From contig NZ_KE124774.1 of NCBI RefSeq assembly GCF_000188155.2, positions 3,168,356 through 3,232,355 of the forward strand: a stretch of DNA of 64,000 nt. The letters run 5' to 3'. Both the position numbers and the translations under genes were made by a program. Below are positions 7,124 to 16,691 of the stretch, in pieces. How positions within the stretch are numbered: position 1 is the first letter of the stretch; every line of letters begins with the position of its first letter. Under the pieces are notes generated by a model, which was not told the DNA's origin, searched no databases, and saw only the letters and a list, made by a program, of their open reading frames with translations. The stretch is from Methylocystis sp. ATCC 49242 (GTDB lineage: Bacteria > Pseudomonadota > Alphaproteobacteria > Rhizobiales > Beijerinckiaceae).

Positions 7124-10108
7124 TCAGACGGCGAAGGCGTCTTCGAGGAAGGCCTTCAGCTGCGCGAGATGTTTCGACATCGTGCCCGCGGCGGTGGAGG
7201 CCGAGGCGGGGCGGCCGACATAGCGCGCGCGTTTCGCCTTGCCGCCGACCTGCGTCAGCACCCATTCGAGATAGGGCTCGACGAAGAACCAGGCGCCCAT
7301 GTTCTTGGGCTCCTCCTGACACCAGACGACGTCGGCGGTCCTGAAACGCGCCAAAGCGGTGACGAGGCCCTTGAGCGGGAAGGGATAAAGCTGCTCGACG
7401 CGCAGCAGATAGACGTCGTCGATCCCGCGTTTCTCGCGCTCTTCCAGAAGGTCGTAATAGACCTTGCCGGAGCACAGGATCACGCGGCGGATGTTCTCGT
7501 CCCCTTGCAACGCCGGCTTTTCCGTCGGCGCGGTCTCGGCGTCGTCGAGAAGAAGGCGCTGGAAGCTCGACGCCATGCCCATCTCGCCGAGCCGCGAGAC
7601 GCAGCGCTTGTGGCGCAGCAGCGATTTCGGCGACATCAGCACGAGCGGCTTGCGCACGCTGCGATGCAGCTGGCGCCGCAGGACGTGGAAATAGTTCGCC
7701 GGCGTCGAGCAGTTCGCGACCTGCATGTTGTCTTCAGCGCACAGCTGCAGGAAGCGCTCGAGGCGGGCGGAGGAGTGCTCCGGCCCCTGTCCCTCATAGC
7801 CATGCGGCAGCAGGCAGACGAGGCCGGACATGCGCAGCCATTTGCGTTCGCCGGCGGAGAGGAACTGGTCGAAGACGACCTGCGCGCCATTGGCGAAATC
7901 GCCGAACTGCGCCTCCCACAGCACCAGCGTGTCGGGCTCGGCGAGCGAATAGCCATACTCGAAACCTAGCACCGCCTCTTCCGAGAGCATCGAATTGATG
8001 ACCTCGAAACGGCCCTGTCCCTGCGAAATATGATCGAAAGGAACGTAACGCGCTTCCGTGTCCTGATCGATCAGCACGCTATGGCGCTGCGAGAAGGTGC
8101 CGCGTTCGCAATCCTGGCCGGACAGGCGCACGCCATGCCCTTCCTTGAGCAGCGTGCCGAAGGCCAGCGCCTCGGCGGTCGCCCAGTCGATCGCGAGACC
8201 TTCCTCGATCGCGTTCCTGCGATTGTCGAGGAAACGCTGGATCGTGCGGTGGAGGTGAAAATCCGGCGGCGTCGTGGTGAGCTTCGCGCCGATCTCGCGC
8301 AGCGTCTCCAGCGGCGCGCCTGTCTTGCCGCGGCGCTCGTCCTCGGAAACCTGATAGCCGGGCTTCATGCCCGACCAGCGGCCGTCCAGCCAGTCGGCCT
8401 TGTTCGGCTTGTAGGTCTGGCCGGCCTCGAACTCCTGCTCGAGACGGGAGCGCCAGTCCTCTTTCATTTTGTCGACGTCGGCGCGGGTTACCTGACCCTC
8501 CGCGATCAGCTTCTCGCCATAAAGATCGAGCGTCGTCTTGTGCGCGCGGATCTTTTTATACATCAGCGGCTGGGTAAAGCCCGGCTCGTCGCCCTCATTG
8601 TGGCCGAAGCGGCGGTAGCACCACATGTCGATGACGACAGGCTTCTGGAACTGCTGGCGGAATTCGGTCGCAACGCGGGCCGCGAAAACCACTGCTTCGG
8701 GATCGTCGCCGTTAACATGGAGGATCGGCGCCTCGACCATCTTCGCGACATCCGACGGATAGGGCGAGGAGCGCGAATAGCGCGGATAGGTGGTGAAGCC
8801 GATCTGGTTGTTGATGATGAAATGCAGCGAGCCGCCGGTGCGATGCCCCTTGAGCCCCGAGAGGCCGAAGCATTCCGCCACCACGCCCTGGCCCGCGAAG
8901 GCCGCGTCGCCATGGATCAGCAGCGGCAGAACCGCGCGGCGGTCGCCGCCATGCTGGTCCTGCTTGGCGCGGACCTTTCCGAGAACGACCGGGTCCACGA
9001 TCTCCAGATGCGACGGATTGGCGGTGAGCGAGAGATGCACCTTGTTGTTGTCGAACTCGCGGTCCGAGGAGGCGCCGAGGTGATATTTCACGTCGCCCGA
9101 GCCTTCCACCTCGTCGGGCAGAAAGGAGCCGCCCTTGAACTCGTGGAAGAGGGCGCGATGGGGCTTGCCCATAACCTGACAGAGCACGTTCAGGCGGCCG
9201 CGATGGGCCATGCCGAGCACGATCTCCTGAACGCCGAGCGCGCCGCCGCGCTTGATGATCTGCTCCAGCGCCGGGACGATGGATTCGCCGCCGTCGAGGC
9301 CGAAGCGCTTGGTGCCCGTGTATTTGACGTCGAGGAATTTCTCGAAGCCTTCGGCCTCGACGAGCTTGTTGAGGATCGCGCGCTTGCCCTCGCGGGTGAA
9401 GACGATCTCCTTCTTGGGGCCCTCGATGCGCGCCTGCAGCCAGGCCTTCTCCTCGGGATTGGAGATGTGCATGAATTCGAAGCCGATCGAGCCGCAATAG
9501 GTGCGGCGAAGGATCGTCACCATCTCGAAGACGCTGGCGTATTGCAGGCCGAGCACGCCGTCGATGAAGATCTTGCGGTCGTAGTCCTCGTCCTTGAAGC
9601 CATAGGTCTCGGGATGCAGCTCGCCATGGTCGTGGCGCTGCTCGAGGCCGAGCGGATCGAGATTGGCGTGGAGATGGCCGCGCATGCGATAGGCGCGGAT
9701 CATCATCAGCGCGCGCACCGAATCGCGCGTGGCGCGGACCACGTCTTCCGAAGTTGCCGCGGTCGGCGCGGCGATCGGCGCTTTCGCGCCCGGGGCGGGC
9801 GCGGGATAGTCGGCGGTGAGCGCGCTCACCCAGTCGCCGTTGGCGGCGGGCGGCCAGTCGCGCCGCGCCCATGACGGGCCCTCGCCGGCGCCATCGGGCC
9901 GGCGGGTTACGCCCATCTCGGAGAAGAACTTGCGCCAGTCGGCGCTTACCGAGGCGGGATCGGCCTCATAGGCCGAAAGCAATGCCTCGATATAGGCTGC
10001 GTTTGCGCCCTGGAGGAAAGAAGTGTTTGCGAAAGAGTCGTTTTGAGCAGTTCGGGTGACGACGGGGGCCGCAGGCCCCGCGCCGCCATTGGTTTCAAGA
10101 CGCGCCAT
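7124..10108 (-). CDS. sucA: 2-oxoglutarate dehydrogenase E1 component
   Basis: Thiamine-diphosphate enzyme that decarboxylates 2-oxoglutarate and succinylates the lipoyl arm of SucB. The product is 994 residues from the ATG at 10108 (MARLETNG), matching the usual alphaproteobacterial length. An in-frame ATG at 10192 would add 28 poorly conserved residues. Recognisable blocks include the N-terminal FLQGANAAYIE segment, RGRLNVL, the ThDP region with GDAAF and NNQIGFTT, and the C-terminal EEPKNMGAW. It lies between sucD (143 bp upstream) and sucB and is probably co-transcribed with both. Confidence 0.97.
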   Translation of the reverse strand: MARLETNGGAGPAAPVVTRTAQNDSFANTSFLQGANAAYIEALLSAYEADPASVSADWRKFFSEMGVTRRPDGAGEGPSWARRDWPPAANGDWVSALTADYPAPAPGAKAPIAAPTAATSEDVVRATRDSVRALMMIRAYRMRGHLHANLDPLGLEQRHDHGELHPETYGFKDEDYDRKIFIDGVLGLQYASVFEMVTILRRTYCGSIGFEFMHISNPEEKAWLQARIEGPKKEIVFTREGKRAILNKLVEAEGFEKFLDVKYTGTKRFGLDGGESIVPALEQIIKRGGALGVQEIVLGMAHRGRLNVLCQVMGKPHRALFHEFKGGSFLPDEVEGSGDVKYHLGASSDREFDNNKVHLSLTANPSHLEIVDPVVLGKVRAKQDQHGGDRRAVLPLLIHGDAAFAGQGVVAECFGLSGLKGHRTGGSLHFIINNQIGFTTYPRYSRSSPYPSDVAKMVEAPILHVNGDDPEAVVFAARVATEFRQQFQKPVVIDMWCYRRFGHNEGDEPGFTQPLMYKKIRAHKTTLDLYGEKLIAEGQVTRADVDKMKEDWRSRLEQEFEAGQTYKPNKADWLDGRWSGMKPGYQVSEDERRGKTGAPLETLREIGAKLTTTPPDFHLHRTIQRFLDNRRNAIEEGLAIDWATAEALAFGTLLKEGHGVRLSGQDCERGTFSQRHSVLIDQDTEARYVPFDHISQGQGRFEVINSMLSEEAVLGFEYGYSLAEPDTLVLWEAQFGDFANGAQVVFDQFLSAGERKWLRMSGLVCLLPHGYEGQGPEHSSARLERFLQLCAEDNMQVANCSTPANYFHVLRRQLHRSVRKPLVLMSPKSLLRHKRCVSRLGEMGMASSFQRLLLDDAETAPTEKPALQGDENIRRVILCSGKVYYDLLEEREKRGIDDVYLLRVEQLYPFPLKGLVTALARFRTADVVWCQEEPKNMGAWFFVEPYLEWVLTQVGGKAKRARYVGRPASASTAAGTMSKHLAQLKAFLEDAFAV

Positions 10109-10251
10109 TTTCTCGCTTCTCTTAAAGCCGCCGACAGCGCGTTCGCCGGGAAAAAGCCCGCCGCCGGAAGCTCGTTGGAGCGCCGCCGCCAATCACGGCG
10201 CCGCCCTTCGGATTCAAATTCGTCGAGGCGGGAGAGAAGGCGCCCCAGCGC

Positions 10252-11136
10252 CTAGCCCTTCAGCACCTCGACCAGCGTTTTGCCGAGCCGCGCGGGAGAA
10301 GGGGAAACCCTGATCCCCGCCGACTCCATCGCCGCGATCTTGCTTTCGGCGTCGCCTTTGCCGCCGGAAATGATCGCGCCCGCGTGACCCATGCGACGCC
10401 CGGGAGGCGCCGTGCGGCCGGCGATGAAGCCCACCATGGGCTTCTTGCGGCCGCGCTTTGCTTCATCTTTCAAGAATTGGGCCGCTTCCTCCTCGGCCGA
10501 GCCGCCGATCTCGCCAATCATGATGATGGATTTGGTCGCCTCGTCGGCCAAAAACAACTCCAGCACCTCGATAAAATCCGTGCCCTTGACCGGATCGCCG
10601 CCGATGCCGACGGCGCTGGTCTGACCCAGACCTTCGCGGGTCGTCTGGAACACCGCCTCATAGGTCAGCGTGCCGGAGCGCGAAACGACGCCCACCGAGC
10701 CGCGCGAGAAGATGTTGCCCGGCATGATGCCGATCTTGCTTTCGCCAGCCGTGACGACGCCCGGGCAGTTCGGGCCGATGAGGCGCGATTTGGAGCCGCA
10801 GAGCGCGCGCTTGACGCGGATCATGTCCTGCACCGGAACGCCCTCGGTGATGCAGACGATCAGCGGGATCTCGGCTTCGATGGCCTCGCAGATGGCGTCG
10901 GCCGCGCCCGGCGGCGGCACATAGACGACGGAGGCGTCGGCGCCGGTCTTTTCGCGGGCCTCGGCGACCGTGTCGAAGACGGGGAGATCGAGATGGGTGG
11001 AGCCGCCTTTGCCCGGGGACACGCCGCCGACCATCTTGGTGCCGTAGTCCATCGCCTGCACGGAATGGAAAGTAGCGGTCTTGCCAGTGAAACCCTGGGT
11101 GATGACTTTGGTGTTCTTGTCGATCAGCACGGACAT
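10252..11136 (-). CDS. sucD: Succinyl-CoA ligase, alpha subunit
   Basis: Alpha subunit of succinyl-CoA synthetase; carries the phosphorylated histidine and binds CoA. The 294-residue protein opens [16 protein letters not shown] and has the active-site His251 in RMGHAGAI. It heads the sucD-sucA-sucB cluster, but the usual upstream partners mdh and sucC are absent; the next gene upstream is an unrelated catalase-like gene. The paralogue mtkB at 55.8 kb is clearly different, so this copy is assigned to succinate rather than malate. Its beta subunit must be encoded elsewhere or be shared. Confidence 0.93.
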   Translation of the reverse strand: MSVLIDKNTKVITQGFTGKTATFHSVQAMDYGTKMVGGVSPGKGGSTHLDLPVFDTVAEAREKTGADASVVYVPPPGAADAICEAIEAEIPLIVCITEGVPVQDMIRVKRALCGSKSRLIGPNCPGVVTAGESKIGIMPGNIFSRGSVGVVSRSGTLTYEAVFQTTREGLGQTSAVGIGGDPVKGTDFIEVLELFLADEATKSIIMIGEIGGSAEEEAAQFLKDEAKRGRKKPMVGFIAGRTAPPGRRMGHAGAIISGGKGDAESKIAAMESAGIRVSPSPARLGKTLVEVLKG

Positions 11137-11252
11137 GAAGCGAAATCCTAAGGAAACGGCGGCGGCGGAAAAGCGACGAGGCCCTCGCCGAAGCGGCGTT
11201 CAGGCGTCATCGCGGCGATTATTCGCGCGCGGCCAAATTATTTAGAAGAGCG

Positions 11253-11268
11253 CCGCCTTACAAGGCGG
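11253..11268. repeat. Short perfect hairpin in the sucD upstream region
   Basis: CCGCCTT and AAGGCGG (7 bp each, 2-nt loop) lie about 120 bp upstream of the sucD start. The hairpin falls within a 271-bp gene-free stretch between sucD and the catalase-like gene. It could be a leader hairpin or an operator. I see no gene here. Confidence 0.35.
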
Positions 11269-11357
11269 AAAGCGCCCATGCGACAGGCCGCCGCGATGAA
11301 AAAAGAGGCGTGGGAACATTCCTGTCCATTTACGCGTCAAAACCCGGCCCCGGACGG

Positions 11358-11382
11358 AAAAGCCGGCGGTTCCCCGCCGGCT
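11358..11382 (-). terminator. Rho-independent terminator of the catalase-like/cytochrome operon
   Basis: A 9-bp perfect stem (11361-11369 with 11374-11382, 4-nt loop) is followed on the minus strand by a short T-run at 11361-11358. It lies 25 bp past the stop of the catalase-like gene. Confidence 0.7.
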
Positions 11383-11407
11383 CGTCAACGCAGCGTCGCG
11401 GGAGCGC

Positions 11408-12559
11408 CTATTTAGGCCATTGCGGATAACCCGACGGCTCCGTGGTCTGCGCGCGGCGCTTCGACGAGGCGATGTAGACGTCGCGGCGCAAGCGGTTGAT
11501 GCCCCCCAGAGGCTGATGGACGGTCAGGCCGTGCCAGGGGGTGAACACGAGATGTTCGCATTCGGTCGCCTGCAGCGGATGGTCGAAATCCTGCGGCTTG
11601 ATCGTGATCTCGGCGACATTCTGGAATTTCGCCGTTCCGTCGCTTTTCGGCTCCCATTTCTTCGCGGCGTTCTCGATGGGGTAGTCGCTGTCCATCGGCT
11701 GCAGCCCGTCGGGCCGCAACTGCACCTGGAAATCGAAGGTGACGGGGCGTCCGCTATAGAGCTCAAGGCTTTTTTTCATCGCCTCGCGCAGATAGTCGGG
11801 AGAGGGATTCTTCGGCGTCAGCGAGGGATTCGCCGGGTTTCTTGGCTGGGCGGCGAATTTGGCGACCTTGTCCGCGCCGAAAAGGAACGGCGAACCGGAA
11901 TGATAGGTCGCGTCGAGCGGATTGGCCAGTTGCGTCGGCGCGATGATTTTGGTCACGATCTCCGCGGTCGTCTTGTGCGCCGGGTCGGCAAGGAACGGCA
12001 GAAGGTTTTCCTTGTTCTCGAACTGGACTTTCGTGCCGGCGAGATATTCCGGGACATCCGGAAAGGCGAACATCGGCTGGTTGATCAGCAGGAAATCCTG
12101 GGTTTTCGCGCCGGGTTCGCCGAGCAGCGTCTCGCCCTCCACGCCCATGAGCTTGATCGCCATGCCGCGGCTCGACGCGCCGAGCTTCCCGACGTCGGCC
12201 GTCACCGTGCCCGTCGCGTTGGAGAAGCGGATCCAGGCCTCGTATTTCTTGCCCGGCGTCGCGAAGACGCCGACCCTGTAATTCTCGGGAATGTTGGCGT
12301 TGACGACGAAATCCGCCTTGACGCAGCCATGCGCCTTGGGATGCACGGCGCGCCGCGCCATCGTGTCGCCCGCGCTCTGGCCCGAAAGGGTCCCGTAGCG
12401 CTGCTCCAGCAGCTTTCCGGTGAGATCGACGATCTCGGCGATCTGCGCGCTTTCGCCGGGCTGAACCGCCTCGAATTTCGTGGGCGTGAATTCTGCGGCG
12501 CGGGCGCCGCCCGCGGCGGTCGTCGCGGCGATAGCAACGAATGCAAGCGTCTTTTTCAT
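11408..12559 (-). CDS. Exported catalase-like haem protein (SrpA-type catalase family)
   Basis: A 383-residue member of the short catalase-related family. A clear signal peptide (MKKTLAFVAIAATTAAGGARAA) predicts periplasmic location. The catalase-like fold is recognised from VHPKAHGCVKADF (candidate distal His region), RFSNATGT, SRGMAIKLMGV, DFLLINQPMF and the C-terminal HLVFTPWHGL segment. Full catalases are ~480 residues or longer, so this is the minimal form. It follows the di-haem cytochrome by 85 bp on the same strand, suggesting a two-gene operon handling peroxide or an oxidised organic substrate outside the cytoplasm. Actual catalase activity cannot be assumed. Confidence 0.85.
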   Translation of the reverse strand: MKKTLAFVAIAATTAAGGARAAEFTPTKFEAVQPGESAQIAEIVDLTGKLLEQRYGTLSGQSAGDTMARRAVHPKAHGCVKADFVVNANIPENYRVGVFATPGKKYEAWIRFSNATGTVTADVGKLGASSRGMAIKLMGVEGETLLGEPGAKTQDFLLINQPMFAFPDVPEYLAGTKVQFENKENLLPFLADPAHKTTAEIVTKIIAPTQLANPLDATYHSGSPFLFGADKVAKFAAQPRNPANPSLTPKNPSPDYLREAMKKSLELYSGRPVTFDFQVQLRPDGLQPMDSDYPIENAAKKWEPKSDGTAKFQNVAEITIKPQDFDHPLQATECEHLVFTPWHGLTVHQPLGGINRLRRDVYIASSKRRAQTTEPSGYPQWPK

Positions 12560-12644
12560 GGGTTTCGCTCTCGAAAAGTTTGGCGCGCCTTGGGGGCCGC
12601 GCCAAAAGATCAAAGTTCTCCGCGCCGGTTTTTTCCGGCGCGCG

Positions 12645-14402
12645 CTAAAGCGTCTTCAAATACTCGAGCAGCGCCTTCCTCTCTTCCGTCGTCAGCTTCG
12701 TGGTCCCGTATTCATGGCCGCAACGGCTGTCGCCGGAGTTCCGGTCCGAGCAATCCGTGGTCTTCATGGTGTAAGCGGACTTCGGCTGATCCGCCGCCAG
12801 TCCGACATTGACCACGTCATAGGCCGGTCCGATCTTGAAGCTCGCGACCCTGTCCTTCGCCGGCTTCAGCAATTCGACGAGACTGGGCGCCGAACCATTG
12901 TGGAGGTAAGGCGCGGCGGCCCATATCCCCTCGAGAACGCGCGCTTCATATCTGATCTTGCCCTCCGTCTGCGGCGCCGCGCAGGTCCATTTGGCGCCCG
13001 AGGACTGGTCGGGCAGCTTGTAGACACCCTTCAGCTCCTCGATCACCGGCTGCAGCAGCTTCAGCGTCAGATCGGCCTTCAGACGCTCCGCTGGATTCAG
13101 TGTGACCGGAAGGAAATGCTGAAGGATCGCGCCCTTGACGGAAGTCGACAGCACCGCGACCGCAGAATCGACCGGCTTCAGCGGCGGGGAGACGAAGGGG
13201 ATCGCCGCGCCGGTCAGCGCGCCTGTCTTCGCCGTATATTCGGGAGCCAGATATTTATATTCCCGCGAATCCGTTCCGACGTCCTGAACGGGCGTGCACC
13301 AGGTGTCCTTGTTCAGGACGCGCGGTTGCCCGGGCTTGATTCCGTGGCAATCGGCGCAGCCGTCGTCCTCGACGCTGCGCTCGAAGATTTCCTTGCCTCT
13401 TTCGGCGAGCGCCTTGTCCACCGGCCACGGCCATTTCGGCGGACCCATTTTCTCGACCAGATGCTCCAGCGCGATCAGCCCCATGAAATCCGCGGAGTTA
13501 TTGTCGACGTAATTGAAGCCGAGCAGATGCGAGGCGTCTTTCCTCGGGAAGAACTCGCCGAACACGCCATAGACCTGTCCGAGATTGCGCGCCATGGCGA
13601 GGATGCGGTCGCCATTGTCGGCGAAGCCGGGCCATTGGGTGTGGTCCTGCTTCGGCGCGTTCCACAGGAAGGGCGGGCGAACCGGCGCATCGGCCCGTCT
13701 GATATTCTCGGGGATCATGTGCGAGGGCGGCGGACCGATGTCGAGGCCCGTCACGCGGTTGAGGATCATGCCGACGGCGTCGAGACGGCCCGGCCCCCAG
13801 GGCTTGTCCGTGGGAAGTCCGCCCTTGGTGATGGCGTTGTGACGCGCGAACCAAGCATCCACGTCGCTGTGAAGCGCCGTTTCCCTTTGCGGCGAATAAG
13901 AGGCGCCGAGAACCGCCTTCGCAAAGTCTGTGAAGGCGGCGCCATCGCCCAGAATCTTGCCGACGGCCGTATCGAAGTCGGCCCACAGGGCGCCGATGTC
14001 CGCGAGCGCGGGGCCGCCGTCGATCCGCCAGGATTTCCCGTCCACCTCGATTTCGCGGGTGTGGCACGCCGCGCAGGTGGGGCCAAGGTAGCCGTCCGCG
14101 ACGACGAAGCCGACGGGCAGGCCCGGCGTCGGGCTCGCCGGATTGGGCAGGTAGCCGTAACGGGCGAGTCCGTCGGCCGTGAAGGACTGGCCGTTGGGCT
14201 GTTTCAGCGCCTTGATCCAGTCCCAGGGGATGAGGCGCGAACCCTGGCCGCGGCTGTAAAAGTCGTTCCACGCCCCTTCGGTCCAGCCGATCCCCTGATC
14301 GACCCGTTCGAGCGCCTGAACCCCTGCGGATGGAGAAACGAGGGCCGCCGCGATCGCAACGCCCGCGACGGACGCAACTCGAAAATGCTTTCTAATGCTC
14401 AT
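12645..14402 (-). CDS. RoxA-like di-haem c-type cytochrome (peroxidase/oxygenase superfamily)
   Basis: Exported 585-residue protein with a signal peptide (residues 1-30) and two haem-c attachment sites: CAACH at 110-114 and CADCH at 349-353. An APYLHNGSAPSL motif near residue 515 is typical of RoxA-like cytochromes and bacterial di-haem peroxidases. The two haems are about 240 residues apart, as in the RoxA/MauG/cytochrome-c-peroxidase arrangement. The ATG at 14402 is chosen because MSIRKHF begins the signal peptide; longer starts lose it. Paired with the catalase-like gene downstream. It could be a periplasmic peroxidase, or an oxygenase acting on a hydrophobic polymer or lipid; the substrate is not decidable here. 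Confidence 0.85.
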   Translation of the reverse strand: MSIRKHFRVASVAGVAIAAALVSPSAGVQALERVDQGIGWTEGAWNDFYSRGQGSRLIPWDWIKALKQPNGQSFTADGLARYGYLPNPASPTPGLPVGFVVADGYLGPTCAACHTREIEVDGKSWRIDGGPALADIGALWADFDTAVGKILGDGAAFTDFAKAVLGASYSPQRETALHSDVDAWFARHNAITKGGLPTDKPWGPGRLDAVGMILNRVTGLDIGPPPSHMIPENIRRADAPVRPPFLWNAPKQDHTQWPGFADNGDRILAMARNLGQVYGVFGEFFPRKDASHLLGFNYVDNNSADFMGLIALEHLVEKMGPPKWPWPVDKALAERGKEIFERSVEDDGCADCHGIKPGQPRVLNKDTWCTPVQDVGTDSREYKYLAPEYTAKTGALTGAAIPFVSPPLKPVDSAVAVLSTSVKGAILQHFLPVTLNPAERLKADLTLKLLQPVIEELKGVYKLPDQSSGAKWTCAAPQTEGKIRYEARVLEGIWAAAPYLHNGSAPSLVELLKPAKDRVASFKIGPAYDVVNVGLAADQPKSAYTMKTTDCSDRNSGDSRCGHEYGTTKLTTEERKALLEYLKTL

Positions 14403-14583
14403 GTCAAATCGTCCCAATAAATACTGGCTGCGAAAAATCTCGTCCGGGAGCGAAGCCTCGATCTGGTTCTTCCCGGACGGCGCGCCGATAAACTTGCCGC
14501 GGACGGTAAACGCGCGCCAATGATCGTGGTTCCGGGCGCCGACAAAAATTGCCGCGCAGCGCGCAGGCCAAGATGCGGCCGCA

Positions 14584-14618
14584 TAAATAAAAAAGCCGGC
14601 GGTCACCCGCCGGCTTTT
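14584..14618 (-). terminator. rplA: Strong intrinsic terminator after rplA
   Basis: A 9-bp GC-rich stem (14594-14602 with 14607-14615, extended by A-T pairs) is followed on the minus strand by a T-rich tract (complement of 14594-14584). It lies 24 bp beyond the rplA stop and ends the secE-nusG-rplK-rplA unit. The flanking A/T runs make it potentially bidirectional. Confidence 0.85.
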
Positions 14619-14641
14619 CGTATTTCGGACTGTCGGCCGGC

Positions 14642-15346
14642 TTACGCCGTCGTCGCGCCGAGGCTCGAGACGTCGACCTTCACGCCCGGACCCTGGGTCG
14701 AGCAGATGGCGACGCGCTGGATGTAGGTGCCCTTGGCGCCCTGCGGCTTGGCCTTGGCCACCGCGTCGACGAAGGCCTTGATGTTCTCGACGAGCTTACC
14801 GTCGTCGAAGGAGGCCTTGCCGACCGTGCCCTGCACGATGCCGGCCTTTTCGACGCGGAACTCGACCGCGCCGCCCTTCGAGGCCTTGACCGCGCCGGCG
14901 ACGTCCATCGTCACCGTGCCGACCTTCGGGTTCGGCATCATGCCGCGCGGGCCGAGAACCTTGCCGAGGCGGCCGACGAGCGGCATCATGTCCGGCGTCG
15001 CGATGCAGCGGTCGAACTCGATCGTGCCGGCGAGAACCGTATTGACCAGATCCTCCGCGCCCACGACGTCGGCGCCGGCGGCCTTGGCCTCGTCGGCCTT
15101 CGGACCACGGGCGAAGACGCCGACGCGCAGCACGCGGCCGGTGCCGTTCGGCAGATTGACCACGCCGCGCACCATCTGGTCCGCATGCTTGGGGTCGACG
15201 CCGAGGTTCATGGCGATCTCGACGGATTCGTCGAACTTAGCCTTGGCGCGCTCACGCACGAGCTTCACGGCGTCGTCGATCGGGTAGAGCTTCGTGCGCT
15301 CGATGCCCTCGCGCGACTTGGCGATGCGTTTTCCGATATGGGCCAT
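14642..15346 (-). CDS. rplA: Large ribosomal subunit protein L1
   Basis: Binds 23S rRNA at the L1 stalk and usually represses its own operon by binding the mRNA. The 234-residue product has the family length, begins MAHIGKR, and shows [13 protein letters not shown], the characteristic L1 block, and a FxxxG-type TVGKASF segment. Four bases separate it from the rplK stop, with a GGTGGAG ribosome site inside the end of rplK. It is the last gene before a strong terminator: rplJ, rplL and rpoB do not follow. Confidence 0.97.
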   Translation of the reverse strand: MAHIGKRIAKSREGIERTKLYPIDDAVKLVRERAKAKFDESVEIAMNLGVDPKHADQMVRGVVNLPNGTGRVLRVGVFARGPKADEAKAAGADVVGAEDLVNTVLAGTIEFDRCIATPDMMPLVGRLGKVLGPRGMMPNPKVGTVTMDVAGAVKASKGGAVEFRVEKAGIVQGTVGKASFDDGKLVENIKAFVDAVAKAKPQGAKGTYIQRVAICSTQGPGVKVDVSSLGATTA

Positions 15347-15350
15347 CGTC

Positions 15351-15797
15351 TTACTCCACCACCTGGAGGCCCATCGCGCGGGCCGAGCCTTCGATCATCG
15401 ACATCGCGGATTCGATCGACGAGCAATTCAGATCGACGATCTTCTTCTCGGCGATCTCCTTGACCTGCGCCTTCGTCACCTTGCCGACGACGTTGCGGCC
15501 GGGGGTCTTGGAGCCGGAGGCCGGCTTCTTGCCGATCTTCAGACCGGCGGCCTTCTTCAGGAAGAAGCTGACCGGCGGCTGCTTCATCTCGAAGGTGAAG
15601 GAGCGGTCCTGATAGGCGGTGATGATGACGGGGATGGGCGTCCCCTTCTCCACCTGCGCCGTCTTGGCGTTGAACGCCTTGCAGAATTCCATGATGTTCA
15701 GGCCGCGCTGACCCAGCGCGGGACCGATCGGCGGCGAGGGGTTCGCCGCGCCGGCCGGCACTTGCAGCTTTATGTAGCCGGCAATTTTCTTCGCCAT
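15351..15797 (-). CDS. rplK: Large ribosomal subunit protein L11
   Basis: Component of the GTPase-associated centre of the 50S subunit, needed for elongation-factor function and the stringent response. At 148 residues it is slightly longer than the E. coli form. It begins [32 protein letters not shown], split here as the KLQVPAG and [11 protein letters not shown] signature blocks. It lies between nusG (143 bp upstream) and rplA. Confidence 0.97.
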   Translation of the reverse strand: MAKKIAGYIKLQVPAGAANPSPPIGPALGQRGLNIMEFCKAFNAKTAQVEKGTPIPVIITAYQDRSFTFEMKQPPVSFFLKKAAGLKIGKKPASGSKTPGRNVVGKVTKAQVKEIAEKKIVDLNCSSIESAMSMIEGSARAMGLQVVE

Positions 15798-15940
15798 TTG
15801 CTTTCTCCAACGAATGACGCGCGGCGGGCCTCAAGAGCCAACCGGCGCCGGTTGCAGTTCGTGGTCCGGTCCGTTTTCCCCGATGGCGTCGGGGCGGACC
15901 CGCCACGTTTGTCCGGCGCGGCGAACCGCGCCGAATTCCT

Positions 15941-16471
15941 TTAAACCTTCTCGACCTGTCCGAACTCCAGCTCCACAGGCGTGGGTCGGCCGAAGATCGA
16001 CACTGCGACCTTGAGGCGGGAGCGCGCCTCGTCGACTTCCTCGACGAGGCCGTTGAAGGAGGCGAAGGGCCCGTCCGCGACGCGCACGGTCTCGCCGACC
16101 TCGAAGCTGATCGTGGGCTTGGGGCGCTCGACGCCCTCGGCGACCTGGCCCTTGATGCGCATGGCCTCCTCTTCGGAGATCGGCATCGGCTTGTTGTCGG
16201 CGCCCAGGAAGCCCGTGACCTTCGGCGTGTTCTTGATGAGCGAGAAGACCGGGTCGGTGAGATTGCACTTCACCAGCACATAGCCGGGAAAGAACTTGCG
16301 CTCGGTCGAGACCTTGCGGCCGCGGCGCACCTCGACCACCTGCTCGGTCGGCACGAGGATCTCTTCGAAAGCGTCGGTCAGACCCCGCTGCGCGGCGCCC
16401 TCGCGAATCGACTCCGCGACCTTCTTTTCGAAGTTCGAATAGGCGTGGACGATATACCAGCGCATGCTCAT
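15941..16471 (-). CDS. nusG: Transcription termination/antitermination factor NusG
   Basis: Elongation factor that binds RNA polymerase through its N-terminal NGN domain and links to Rho or ribosomes through the C-terminal KOW domain. The 176 residues contain [16 protein letters not shown] at the start, FFPGYVLV in the NGN core, and a KOW segment with [16 protein letters not shown] at about 125-140. It is 28 bp after secE and upstream of rplK, the classic order. Confidence 0.97.
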   Translation of the reverse strand: MSMRWYIVHAYSNFEKKVAESIREGAAQRGLTDAFEEILVPTEQVVEVRRGRKVSTERKFFPGYVLVKCNLTDPVFSLIKNTPKVTGFLGADNKPMPISEEEAMRIKGQVAEGVERPKPTISFEVGETVRVADGPFASFNGLVEEVDEARSRLKVAVSIFGRPTPVELEFGQVEKV

Positions 16472-16499
16472 GAGGGCGACATCAGCTCCAGATGAAACC

Positions 16500-16691
16500 T
16501 TACTGACCGACGCGCAGCATCAGGCCGACGCCGAAGCGCAGCGCCGAGTCGACGATGACGAAGAAAAGGCTGGCGAAGAGCACCATGAGGATGACGAGGC
16601 CGGTGGTGATCATCGTCTCGCGGCGCGACGGCCAGGTGACTTTTCTCGCCTCGGCGCGGACTTCCTGCATGAATTGAAACGGATTCACCAT
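16500..16691 (-). CDS. secE: Preprotein translocase subunit SecE
   Basis: Small essential SecYEG subunit in the inner membrane. At 63 residues it is the short single-helix form: a cytoplasmic amphipathic segment ([17 protein letters not shown]) with the conserved KVTWPSR motif, then one transmembrane helix at about 28-50. First gene of the secE-nusG-rplK-rplA unit. No tRNA-Trp gene is visible upstream, although many bacteria have one there. Confidence 0.95.
   Translation of the reverse strand: MVNPFQFMQEVRAEARKVTWPSRRETMITTGLVILMVLFASLFFVIVDSALRFGVGLMLRVGQ

Noticed and set aside
5924-7969. 681-residue plus-strand open frame opposite sucB/sucA
   Set aside because: Antisense shadow of highly conserved genes in GC-rich DNA; His/Arg/Asp-rich composition without family similarity.
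8030-9874. 614-residue plus-strand open frame opposite sucA
   Set aside because: Antisense shadow; the sucA protein in the opposite frame is unambiguous.
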